Origin: Dipylidium caninum
Taxonomy: Eukaryota > Platyhelminthes > Cestoda > Cyclophyllidea > Dipylidiidae
Length of the DNA stretch: 64,000 nucleotides
Assembly: GCA_017562135.1 (NCBI GenBank)
Contig: QEYB01000338.1
Location: forward strand, 275,952-339,951
Direction: 5' to 3'
Shown here: in pieces, positions 47,401 through 59,940 of the stretch
Layout of the letters: each line of letters starts with the position of its first letter
How positions within the stretch are numbered: the stretch's first letter is position 1
The notes under the pieces: generated by a model
The model's input: only the letters and a program-made list of their open reading frames with translations
What the model was told of the DNA's origin: nothing
Database searches by the model: none
Made by a program: the position numbers and the translations under genes

Positions 47401-50400
47401 GGGTGACCATTCGTTGGGATGATAAATATTTACTTAAGTGAAGTGCAACATGTCAGTTCAGTTTAAAGTTTCCCGTCTCCCAAAACCGCTGACAGGCTAA
47501 TTTCGGGGAGTTCTTCAAGTTTCATATCCCGTTGCTTTAAATTCATGCTTCATCTGAGATAGCGTGAAGGGTAAGTATCAACAACCCCGTGGGGGTCGGC
47601 ATAGCCACGGGATACTTTTAGGGCATTTCCCTATAATTTTCCGAAATACAATAACATAAACGGGCAGTCAGGAAACTCATGAGGTGGATTTATGAAGTTG
47701 GAAAAACAGGGTTTTTTTAGGGAGTTCTGTGCTTTTTTTCTCTATATCGAGGCATTTTAGTTGAAAAAGTTGACTTTTTAGCGATGTATGCGCGCACCGA
47801 GAACCAACTGGACAATGTGAGTCGAGTCTACCCTGATACTTTTTCTTTGCATTCATTCGACTGATATACGAAAAGCCAGGGGACCTTTGGAAATAATGCG
47901 TGGGATGTCTTGGAGACCATCCCTTAAAATTTCCACACACCTACTACTCCGAGCCTTAAATGCAGGTCGGTCGCAAACTGAAAGTTGCGCAAATTAGCAG
48001 TCATGTTACGGGGTCAGTTTGATTGCAGCGTCGTGATTCGGGCCATTTTAATTGAGGTCACAGGCTGAGGTCATAATTACGAGGAAACTGCTCCACCAAA
48101 ACGCGGAGTAATGGCAAAACTTACAGAACTAGCAGTTCAGGTAATCCCGGGTGTTAGGGTGCCCGGAGAACCGTTGGAAACAACACCAAAGGTTAGACTA
48201 CCACTGGCCCCCTAAATCTTTCGGACGGCTGACTCTGAACTGTGTAGTCGGCAATAATAGGTGAACTCTCAAGTGTGTTCGATCATTTCAGGGGAAATGT
48301 AGTTAAGAGTTGCTGCCATAGACTACCTTCGCAAGAGGATGGATAGCTGTAGAAGAGGTTTCACACTACAGAGCATTTTACCAACAGGTAGAGTATTCTC
48401 ATTGCCATCGTAGCAGCCTCGCCCCACTTCGTGGTGAAGTGATTTCATTCTCGTTGTCTGAGAAATAAGACGAAGTAGTGCTGGCTGTCATCAAGTACCG
48501 TCTTTAGGTATATTGGCAGTGGACTCCTGCCAGCGCACGAACGAAAGTTTTTGTTGTCCCTTTTTTACTAATCCTATTTACCCAGTGCATTATTTCCCTA
48601 TTTTTTCGGCAGGCAAATAATAAGGTGTGCGAGTTCCAACCTTTTCCACAAGGTCTGTTGGTGTTTTTTGAATAGGTGTGGTTTAGACATTTCAAGGGGA
48701 GGAAACGCTGATTAGAGACACAGGAACATGCTGTAACACACAAGGCAATCACGCTCAAACCAAACAACAAAAGAGAGGAAAGATTCCTCGCCAGTGCTTG
48801 CATCAGTGTGCAAGGCTTTTCACCTTCCCCACTTTATAATCCACCGTTTAAGTGACCCACATTTGGTAATCTTCCCTCCTATGTGTGAATAAATCCACAA
48901 TGGAGATTGTGTGAATCGTTCAGGGATTGTTTGAGATATTTTGCCTCTCTTAACCATTTCCATGCCCCATGCATATTTATGCGGGAGGGAAACAAACATT
49001 GTTTGGATAAACCGCCTTGGTATTAAGCAGACCGTGGATGAGGATTTCAACTGATGTAGAGAAAACAATGGCACATCCCCTGGTTAATTGATTAATTTTA
49101 ATGGATTAGTTTCAAATAAAGTGGTAGTTTGCGTGTCGTACAGGGAATGATTTCTATGTTCTTCTCACTTGTACGAGACGAGACTGCATCAGCCTTGTCA
49201 TACTTTATTTAACTCCCCACGATTTATTTAGTTTATTATGTATCTTTTTTGCATCGCGTCGGTTTATAAGTGGAACTGGAGAGATGGAGTCGCCCGGGAA
49301 AGTGAGGGAAGGATGGCATTCCTTCTGGTGGGTGTTCGTAGCGGTGGCACTCCCATAATAAGCGGAATTTCAAGGGAAGGTTGGCCGGACGATCCGCCCC
49401 AAGCTGTCAACCCGCGCAAAGACTGACAAAATTGGCGCAAAAAATCTGCTATTCGATGCCGGAAACTTCACGGTGTCGGACAACTGAGGGAGAATTGTTA
49501 AAAAAACGGAAACCATGTGGTGCAATTCTTTCTATAAGTATAAAAAGGTCTCCCACACATCGAAGTGAATGACATTGAGACTTCAAGGACGAGATTTCAG
49601 CAAATTAACGGGGTTGACAAATCTGTGAAAGGAGTGTTTGTTTTAGTTTGTGCTGAGAGAGATACATTGTAACGGGTTCCGATATTTTACTTTATAAATT
49701 TTCATTTTCTCTTATTGCCCATTGATTTCGTAACTTTTTTGCCATGTTTTTCCATCGTTCAATTTTTTATTTACTCTCGTACGAAACCAGAATGGAGACG
49801 AGAACGATTTACACCATTTCAATATTTCTTCCATCAGTTCGCAGCCGAAGTTCGGCGATGGATCCACTGATGATAAAAGTGGCCTCTGGAGGTTGGAGCA
49901 TGTGTTCAACGAGCCTCGAGGAAATCACCGGCTCTTTGTTTAGTAACGACGAGGAAATAAGGACGACTGTGCAATCCATCCACACACATGGCCTTTTCGT
50001 GAAAACTTGGGTCCAGACTTAGGTAAACCAAGCGGTGTCGCGCTTGCTTTGGACTGGGCTAAAGACCTGCGTACACCAAATGACCAAGTGAAAATTCGGC
50101 ATTTCGGCACAGGAGTCAGCAAGTGACCCTCTTGTTGGAGCTTCCTTCACGATACACGATTGCAGTCGTTTTTGTACGCCAAGTCACACACTGTGTGATG
50201 AAAAGTGGATTTTGTATGGACAATGGAATAGTGATCAAGCAATGTAGAATAAGAAGCAAACACTCCGAGACGCACTTCAAGCTGAAATTTCGGTCAAAAA
50301 GAAACCATGGTGACCATAGAGGTGGAATGTCCCAGGACTGATTCCTTCTTCCACGACCGGGTGGGCGAACCATAACAGCGGCGGAGGAGTCTTCCTATCA

Positions 50401-53400
50401 TCATGCAATTGACGTCAGCATGAAGAAGAAAAATTTTTATGGGGGAAAAAAAACTACACTGCTCAGTCGGCCAGCGCAAATTTTTACTGCATGATATAAC
50501 GCAAAGCTTCACCTGTGCTAAAAAATTAAATAACCTCCCGGCAATATAAAATTTTTATCAGATTCTCTATGGATCCGGTATTTCACGACGGACGATTTTC
50601 ACACTTTTTAGATTTGAAAATTATTGAAATTTGCTTTTAAGGGAATAAAAACACGATGACCACAATGGTATTTAAATGACTTTCGATTAGTACAATGAAT
50701 CGGGAAAATGCATCTTTTCGAGGATAAAGTATAGTTGAAAAATTACGTTTTCATGGTATAACGGTCATGGCAACCACCGGACAAAGTGTTAACTTTTGCT
50801 AATGAGACAGAAGGGTGAATGGCAGAAGAATCCATCTCCCGACTGTCAACAGCATTGCTTGGGGCCATTCTTAATAACGGAGGCCAGCCTGTTCCTTAAT
50901 ATAGACTCGCAGGGTCTTAGGGCGGTAAGTTTAAATGCCAACGACGGGAGTGTCGGAGCGAACACTCCCACAAATCGTGTCGTGGAGTTTGATTTCTGGC
51001 AAATCATTTTAAGTTAATAAATAGTCAAATGCAGCTTAACCTTCGTATGCGTTCAAACGGGGCATTATTAGTTAAGGAGAACTATTAATAGTGGAAAGAG
51101 TGTTAAACAGATCAAAGAAGGGTTGCCATTCAAGCAAAACAGTCTGGAGAGTGGTGGTGGGGTAGGAAGGGAATATTTCACTAGTTGCAGCATTCTACCT
51201 CCTGTGGCAACGTTCCGTTTGCCAGCTCCTAGCACGAGGCGTTCCTGGAAGCTGAATTTTGCTTCCAATGTGCCGTGTGATGGAACAGGCAGTGGAAGGT
51301 CTATTTTTAACAAGCATTATGCTGTCCGAAAACTTCATTTTTCCTTTGACTTTCAAACCTTGCCTGGATCTCGGAGTGAATCCAAACGAGCTGGTAGAAA
51401 TGTAAGGGGTGAAAGGCTTTAAACAATTTGACGTTTATTTTGTTGCCTTTCAGTGGAGGCGAAATAACCAATTTGGATCATGCAACGTTGAAGGAAGCCC
51501 CCAGGTAGATATTTTTGGCCCATTTTTATCCTTCTCTTAGGGTTCATCTAAGCTAATAAGAAATTTCCGGGAAAAGAGGTGCACAGTAGTTGTTCGTTTG
51601 AACGTGTTATTTTTGTGTGGGGGCCCTCCAGTATTCAATTAACTGAAACTGTCACTAGTTTGAAGGGGAGGTGGTAGTTCCGCTAGAACTCGCCGGGAAA
51701 ATGGCACAAACTGGATTTGACCGGGAGAATTTCAGAATCGTGTGTAAATATACCTGATGTACCATCCCACATTAGGCATCCAAATGACTATTCGGCCGGG
51801 GAAATGCTTGTGGTGAAGGCAATGGCAGTCGTTTATTGCAAGTGCGACTCAGGATTTGCAAATTGAAATGCATTGTCCTCCACTATTAACCAGAAGCCCG
51901 TTTCGGAGTTGAACTATTTCATAGGTCTGTAATGCTTCCGTTCTATCGACGGCAGTCGTCGTTCATGGTGATGGCATAATTTGTCATTGGGAAGGTACAT
52001 TGGAAGAGGACGCTTGTCCTTTATCTAATGACGAGTTTTTGTAATTAAAATGCTTGGCTCACTATTACTTTAAAAAACAACGTGGGATATTTTCGAGGGG
52101 AATTTAGATTAAATACATTTAGACACTGCTTTCTCGGTTAGTTATGCGAAGGGAGAGAATGGAAAAAGTTGGACTGCTACAACAGGCTGACATGTGCAAA
52201 GCAGGCAGGTAATTCGCTTTTAATTTCGCAATCAAATTGGAAGGAAAGTTTTTAAATTGCAGCATTTTTTTATGCATGTATCATTAAATTTGTTGAAAAG
52301 CATGTCGAATCGATGAAAAATATAAAAGTCAAAGTTGTCAACTGTCACTCACTCACATTGCGGTGTTTTATTGTCCAAGAAAAGGGGGCTAAGTGGCGGG
52401 CATTGAGACATTGAGAATGGACTTGACATAAGTTGCCGTGGCATGGCAAAAGAGCCCAATAACAGAGCCCAGAATTTCTGCGCTAAATGGCCATCTTACT
52501 TGCAGTCAGAGACATTGCAATCACATTAGTTTCGGGTGTGGAACTTGAAATACACACACCGAAATTCGGCTTTGGGAGTGTTGTGGAGGGCGATGGACTG
52601 GGGCAGTACACTTTGCGGCTAACCAAGATTATACTTCTTGCACTTTTTCTACACGTCTCATTTCCTCGCGTTATTGCAATTTGTGCCGAGCTCTCCACAT
52701 TTCTGACGATCAAAGTGTTTTTACTACAACAGCTTTATTATCCTACTTCTTTTTGGTTTTGTTTTTTTTAGCGCGCGACTGCCATGGAATAACGGCTCTG
52801 GGAGTAACATTTTGCTCAAGTAATTATTAAAGTATTATTGCTTACGGGATCATAAATAACAGAGAGGAAATGCAGACCAGAAAACAACGGTTACGAAGAT
52901 TAGCGTACGCCAATTATGAGGACTTCTGCCCGAATGTGTGTAAATAATTTGCGCGGAAGTCTTTAGCGGACGTTGCTGGGTGGTCCACGCGAAGGGTAGA
53001 GTCGGTGGCATAACGCGAGGGAAGTTTGTTCGGATACATGTGTACTGGAGGTAGCATAGGCGAACGTAAAGGGAGTGTATTGTCGTTAATAGGTAAGGCT
53101 GTGGGCTTAGGACACTGTTGACGTGTTAGGCTGGGCTCACCTTCAGAAAATGATGTGAGGTAAGGAGGTTATGCTGTTCTAGAAAGGAGGTCGGTGGATG
53201 AAGAGAAGGCATCCCCGTGACTTTGATATTTGCTTATATAGAAGAGCAATTGGTTCCGGCTCTCGTAAATGCATGAGGCAGCGCAACGCGAGAATGAATG
53301 GAATAGCGTTCCCGATTGAGCGTCACGAATCCGCGGCCAGCTGGTGTCAGCAATGAAAGGAAGTTAAATTAGAGAGAGATATTGCAGAGTTTAGCGGCTC

Positions 53401-55950
53401 TGGATCACCCGCCTCCCCCCGTCGCCTCCCCGCCCCGCCCTCCCTCCCACGGTTTTAGAAATGGCTCCCTGATGACCGCCTACCCTAGAACAGGAATACC
53501 CTCATACGGGGGTAAACTTCTTGCGATAGCATTAACTATTTAACTATGATTCACTTAGGAATACACATTAGAAACACAACGTCACTGAACGGCTGTTGAT
53601 TCATACCTCACAAGAGACAGTTTCACAAGCAGTGTATCATTGCGTTCACATGAGATGCGCTGATCGCTATTACAGGAAATTGTGAGTTATTAGAGATGAA
53701 GTGCTCTTCTGTGTTGCTGAATATGAAGGTGGCCGAAAACCTTCCCATAGTGGGGTGAATATTAGCTTTTAATAAAACGCTTCTTTGCAAAGGAATCTTT
53801 CCCCTACAATTATCTTAGGTTGTTCGTGGAACCCTTCATGACGACCGGCTTGATCTTTATACTTTGGAATTGCTGTCGGAGGTCGCGGGTCACCGAGGTG
53901 ACTTCTAGAGCGGGCAACTCAACCTGGCATTATTAGGCGAGACTCGAGTCTTCTTGCCCACCTCGCCCACAAGGCTGTAGAGCAGGTGGGAAAAGCAGTG
54001 TGGCGATAAATGCGATCCTCCTTTGTTCTAAAATGGTTAAAACCTAATAAATTCTTAATTCGCACCTGTAATTAAACCGAGGAGTAAATGGAGAAATTCT
54101 CGGTCATTGGCATGAATATCATCGCGCTGTCTCTGCCTTAACTATTTCCGGCCCCACTAAATCGACGCTTTGCCGTGCCCTCCGGCCAGTAACAATAGAG
54201 GGTGGGAAGATAACATGCTTTGCGTACGCGGAATTAAAATAACGGACAGAAAAGTTTGCACCAAAAGTCAGACGTTAGGGCTCATTTCCAGGCGCCCATT
54301 ACGTCGGTTGGACATTTTTCTAGTCCCTTAGGGGAAGAAAAAATGACAAGAATCTAACCATGTTTGTCATGACTAAATACGAAAACATTTCCTCAATTAC
54401 TTCCACACCTGTGGAAATCCTGGCATTTCCAATTTCTCTTTGAGTCGATCACGAAAGGGATTAAAAATATTGCGATTTTGCACGTGGTCGAACGATTTAT
54501 ATTTTATTAAACCGTAATGTATTTTGAGACAATTTAAATGTAATCTTGAAAGGTTCACAACTGCATTAGTGAGGATTTAGGCTACAAATTTTCCCTTGTA
54601 AAGACTAATTTGGCGTAAGCAATTGGCTCCGACACGTACCAGAACTGCTTGGTCGACTTGTGCGCGTCTGAAATATAACAGCATCCACTCTCGTCGACAG
54701 TTCGGAGGCACTTTGAGTTGTCTGCTGTCTGGAGGGAAGTGCTTGCCGAAATTCCCCTTAATGTCGTCGGAGAGGGGATGGGATCTTGATGAAGAAGGGA
54801 CAGAAGCTAACCAGTGGATGAAATCCCAAACTTGCAAAAATTTTCCAATGAAGTATGAGGAAGTTTCTTTCTCCGACGGACACTGACAATAAAACGCTTT
54901 TATTTTATGGTGCACTTCTTTCGCTCCACCGCGTGGAAAGGAGGAATGTGATTTATTTTAGCAAAAGTGTAGAGTGGTTTTTGGTAAGATAGAAAATATT
55001 TCTTGCCAACACTTCCACGAAGCAGGTCGCCAACTGGTTCATAATCATGTGTGTCCCTCGGCCGAGGGTGGCAGAAACAGTAAATTCATTAGTGTGTTGG
55101 ACACAGTACCAAATCGGGACTCGAATTCTTTTCTAAGACTTTTAAGAGGTATTCGCTCTCCTACTATGAGAAACCAGGGTCTTTAGTTTGGTTAAAAGTG
55201 GCATCACATAAACGGACGCCGAAGACATGTAGAACCACGACTTGACTTTTTGGGAGCACCGACGTAGCAAACAGGCCAAAGGGGATGAGCATTTTTCCCT
55301 TCATATCATTGTCGATGGAGTAGGAAAACAGTTGTTTGAGAATTTTTGCAAAGGCACAAGTGTGTTTGGATATAAGAAGTCGAGAAGCTTTACCCTAAAA
55401 GAATCGTAACCAGTAGTGTGACGTTCGAATTTGGGAGCAGAGGGTGAGGGTTGGTAGGAGGAGTTAAAGAGAAAATGTAAATTCTTAAGGACAGTTAAAA
55501 TAAGATTAAATCATTTATTCTCAGCTAAAGGTGGTAAACCGAAAAGGGAGGACATTATTAGCACGAAACAAAAACATATATTGGGGTGAACTAAGGGAGG
55601 AGCGGATGCGGGACAGTATAAAAGTACCAAAATGATCTACACAATGTATCCAACAGGTTAACTTATCTCGACCACAACAAATGGAAGGACGGCTGTCGCA
55701 CAGACGATGTGTTTGTCTAACAACGAGAGGAGGTGACAATGTAATTAAACAAGTGGAAAATTAATGAGTCACTTCGTATCAATCAACTAAAATTTTCGTC
55801 AAACTGTAAACGCTTTCGTGGTAATTTCCAAATGGCAACATGCTGTGGACGCAGACGAAAAAGGTAGGCCGGCGGGGCTGAAGGTTTGGTTGAAAACAGT
55901 TAACATACAGCGTCTAACCACGACAACAAATACCTTTCTCCATCAGCCCT
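44432..55950. other. Long stretch with no supported gene
   Basis: AT-rich sequence in which all open frames are short and featureless. A palindromic TGACGTCA octamer lies at 50410-50417. A short C-rich run occurs at about 53408-53450. I see no RNA gene or mobile element. Confidence 0.5.
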
Positions 55951-56319
55951 GAGCCCTTTCTACCAGGTCACACACTAAACTGAAACCGTCCAAATTGACC
56001 TCACGCTACGTCCAGACCATCTCAAGTACTCCACCAAAAACGATCCGATTTTGGGGGGACAGTTCGGGCAGTGTCTGACACTCTAACCACTCCACTCCAA
56101 CATCACACCTCGCAAACCACATTTTCCAAATTCTGCCTAAATGACCACCCAACGGTGAAGCGTCAGCCGCACCTCTCCTCTGTCACCAAGCCACTCTCTC
56201 AACTGCCCTGCTCCCACGACTCGCCTGAACAGCCCCTACAGGCATTATTTGGACTCCCCAGGCTTGACACACCAGCCCTACTGACCATCTCGGACAACAG
56301 TCCGTCGTCATCCACTTCT

Positions 56320-56355
56320 CACACACAACACACCACACAGCACACAGCACACACC
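56320..56355 (+). repeat. CA-rich array (CACACAACAC, CACACAG units)
   Basis: Imperfect CA-based repeats including two tandem CACACAG units. Confidence 0.85.
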
Positions 56356-57188
56356 TAATCTACCACCTCCTACCATCCAACGTCCACAATGGCTCCCCAT
56401 CTTACCCAACATCACATTCACTCTGTCGCCACATCCATGACACCTTCACACACGCCATTGCCAACTCTCCACGCACCGTATTTCCACGCCAGCGTTCAGC
56501 GCCACTGCAGGGAGTGGAGAGTACAGCGCACGAAATGTATCAAGGGGTGGAGGTGAAGCGCCGGTCACCACTAGATGAAACACTCATGAGATGGGGAAGC
56601 GTGGCCAAGAAAGTGATTTGAGTGGAGTGGGAAGTGGGAGTGGAAGAGGAAGGGCAGAATGGGCAGAGGCCAGTAGGCAGAAGGAGAAAAAGGAGAAGAA
56701 GAAGTCTCTCGGACAAATAACGGTCCAATGCCTCGTGCTGTCACAAATGGTTGGTTACTGAGTCCCCACTGGAGCTTCATCTCTGCACAAGGTGTGTGTC
56801 ACAATTCAGCGAGCTGTCGCTTCTGCAATCGGGACAAGGAAGTGGAATTTGTCCTTCTCTCGCTGAGATCACTTATCAGTTTTCGTCCGTTGTTTAACCG
56901 CTTGCCATATCTCTATCCCCATTACTCTTCCCTCAGTATCTATAATATAACACCACATAATGGGATAAAGACACAGACGTGTGCCCTCTGCTAACAACTC
57001 TCCCCACAAAAAACATCCTCACACTTAACTTCAACCTCCAAACCCTAACTTCTATAGCTGTCCATTCGCCGTCGCACTCTCACGGCTCTTCACCCACAAC
57101 TCCCACTGCACAAGCCTCGTGCTAGTGTGTTGTCCTACTAGCCTCTCTATCTTACACCAAAGCCCCGACTCCACTTCAAACAACCAAC

Positions 57189-57226
57189 CCACCACCACCA
57201 CCACGCCCACCACCACCAACCACCTC
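57189..57226 (+). repeat. (ACC)n trinucleotide array
   Basis: About a dozen ACC/CCA triplets with one CGC interruption, preceded by CAACCAACC. Confidence 0.85.
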
Positions 57227-57469
57227 GACTCTCTTACCCTATGCCAAGATGTGCGGACCTCGACTCTCGACCCGACCTAGGACGACGACGTCGTTACGAC
57301 GGACGACGACAACGGATAACCGATGCCAAACGTCAGACAATTCTCTTCTTGTTTTATGTAACGAATTCAATTCACCACCACCTACACACCTAAACACCTA
57401 ACATCCGAATACGCCTATCCCAAGTCCCCGAATCTTTATCTTAAACATGCGTCTACTTCTGCAGTCAAC

Positions 57470-57510
57470 CCTGCTCCTGCTCCTGCCCCTGCCCTGCCCC
57501 TGCTCTCTGC
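57470..57510 (+). repeat. CTGCTC/CTGCCC hexamer array
   Basis: Five to seven imperfect six-base units of CTGCTC and CTGCCC, with one shortened unit. Confidence 0.85.
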
Positions 57511-58559
57511 CTCTCGCACAATCGGCTGATCTCGTGAGACGTCTACTCGGCGCGGCGCCCTTGTCGACGCTAACTCACTACACTCGAGCCCTCGATATAG
57601 GCCCTCAAAAACGGGAGAACAGCTGTAACTACCGCAGCTCTTACATCTAACTCTGCGAGGAAGCTATGTTGCCCCAAAACAGCTCTCACCTCTACGTACC
57701 CTACCTCCATTTACCTCTCCGCCTCCCCTCTCGCCTCCCTGCCTGCCATTCCCTTCCTTGTGACCTCCCAGTATATCTATCTCTATCAATCCATCTTCAA
57801 CGGCACGAACCGGTTCATTTCCTTCCTTTCCTCTGCGGTGGCCTACACATCGCTTTCTCGCTTTCATTAGTACTCGCAATATGACCGGTTCACGCTTCAC
57901 CCATACCTTCCCTCCTGCTTAGCAGGATCTACTCATCAGTCCGCGCGCACAAAAATGTAAATTGAATCAATCCACCTCATCGAACGACTCTCCGTCTCCT
58001 CTCGCAAACACCCTGCCATGGATCCTCAGTTCCTCCAGCATTGTATGCATACGAGTAGATGAACGAAGAAGTAACAGCACATATGAGGATTGCACGCGCG
58101 CTGACGCACACAACTCCTACGGCATACTTACACTTGACCCATTCGAGCCAGCCTCACCCACTACATGTCCCGAACTCGGGGCCCGTGTACGCTGACGCGT
58201 GTGTCGTCCTAGGAGAGGTCGCAACGTATAACTCTAATCGAGGCGACGCTCTCTATATACGCGCGTTGCTGCACATGGCCACGAGATCATCCACCTCCAC
58301 ATGAGTGCCTGTCTGAGGGTATCTATTGGAAGATTCTCGATCATCTCTGCGCGCGAATGATGTAATATTAGGGAGAATGGAGTGGAAGAATCTCTGCTCG
58401 ATATATTTCGTGATTTCATTCTCCGCTCGTATCTGATAACAAGGCAAAGAATCTGCGACAACTGCACTATTGAAGAGGGAAGATGAGAGAGAAGAAAAGA
58501 GGGAGAGAGTATGAGGAGGCGATTATTAGGCAGGAGGCAGGAAGTATCGCCTAAAACGT

Positions 58560-59940
58560 TCAAGCGGAGAGTGTGAGTGTGACCTTTTGTTCGTGGGAGC
58601 TGAGGGCGATGGAGCGACGCGCAGTGGGTCCCTCACACCTGTTATCATCACGCGTGACAGCAGATGGCGGCAGATCTGTTATGAAGGCAAGTCGGGCATC
58701 CAATGACCACGATTGTCGAGCCCTCCTGTCGGCGCACACGTCGTTCGCTCCATTCCGAGTTGACAGATCCTATTCTTAAACAGTAGAGTGTCATCGGTTA
58801 CATTACTCATCAATTTTTATCTCTCTCTCGAATTGCGTACGTTCTCGCACTGTTGGATGCGGACTTTCCCCAGTTCTACACACTGCCCTGGCACATGGAC
58901 AACTCCATCATCGTACTGGTTGTTATTCGCTCTGTTGAATCTAGTTTTAGTGTCTTGTACATTAGTTAAGTTGACGTTGGCTATATCCTTTAGTTCGCAG
59001 TTTTGTATGGCGGCGGTTCCACAGAAGGCAACGGTTTATCCCGGCGCCTTCGCAGCCCCCCTGCTTAGCGGGCGCACAAATAAGAAAGTTGTGCTCTGCT
59101 GCCGAGTGTATAGACTCATTTCCGCGTAGATGTGGACCGAGCTAGTCTACGGTTCTGAGCCTCGGCCATTGGGTACGCCGGTGCTCGGTCCGAGCGCGGC
59201 CACTCGAAGGGAGTACCTCCACGGCCGGATCCCCTCTTGCGAGTCACAGCAGTCTATGAACCGAACTACATCACCTAATTCTGCCGCTTGTTTGCCTCTC
59301 TCATATCCCATCAGCAAACTCAACAGCAGTTGCCGAGCATTCCGAGCGCTTCCTCAAGTACGTGTTCGTGTAGTCCCATGTAGTCAGCACAGCCAGGCAA
59401 CAAGAGAGCCAGGGCTAGAATGCGGCAGTCCGAACAACGAACGAGAGTTAGTGCAGGAACGTCACCCGGAGACATGCCAGCAACACGCAGGGACACAACG
59501 CGGCCATACCGGCTCGCATAACGTAGCCTGGAAATGGCAACCTCTCGGGGGTGTTCGATGTTTCCACCTCAATGCTGCGCTGCCGCGAAGGTCTCCATTG
59601 TTATGGCGTGCCACACACGAGTAGACTGGCTATAACGTCAGAAGAGGTTCTCGATGAACCGTTCCATGCGTTGTGTACGAGCGATCGAGACAGCGTGCTC
59701 GACCTATACCTCATTTCGTATTTAAATTCACCAGCTGGCGTATTACTAACCAGGTGCTCCTTGAGTAGTCCGCGAGACAGAGTGCCTCTCATCACTCGTC
59801 CTGGAACGTGCCTGTACACGCGAACGACGTGCGAACGAGACGGACCACAGAAAGTGCGCCCTAGTGTGCCTGTGCCCTTCCTAGAAGCCTCTCGAGTAAG
59901 CCCGACTAGTACAAAGTTTTACTCTTCTCAAATGGCTTGA
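58560..59940. other. GC- and CpG-rich block of unknown nature
   Basis: This 1.4-kb segment is clearly richer in GC and CpG than the AT-rich DNA on its right, which begins abruptly at about 59940. It carries overlapping open frames of 68-164 codons on both strands, among them 59130-59624 and 59551-59940 on the plus strand. None shows a domain I recognise. It could be an old mobile-element fragment, a CpG-rich promoter of a gene outside the window, or foreign-looking insertion. I cannot choose between these. Confidence 0.4.

Larger units (their letters stand above)
55951..58250. other. Plus-strand C-rich, G-poor simple-sequence block
   Basis: The plus strand is strongly enriched in C over G; 57001-57060, for example, has 23 C and 2 G. 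Several low-complexity arrays (CA, ACC, CTGCYC) are embedded. Open frames here encode Pro/Thr/Ser/His-rich low-complexity peptides with no domains. The bias mirrors the G-rich block at 9.4-16 kb, but I could not align the two. Confidence 0.6.

Noticed and set aside
59008..59020. TGGCGGCGGTTCC as a retrotransposon primer-binding site
   Set aside because: It begins TGG as such sites do, but I found no pair of long terminal direct repeats around it and no pol domain in the block.
59130..59624. 164-codon plus-strand open frame
   Set aside because: Similar-sized frames overlap it on both strands in the same GC-rich block. Composition explains the lengths and no family is recognised.
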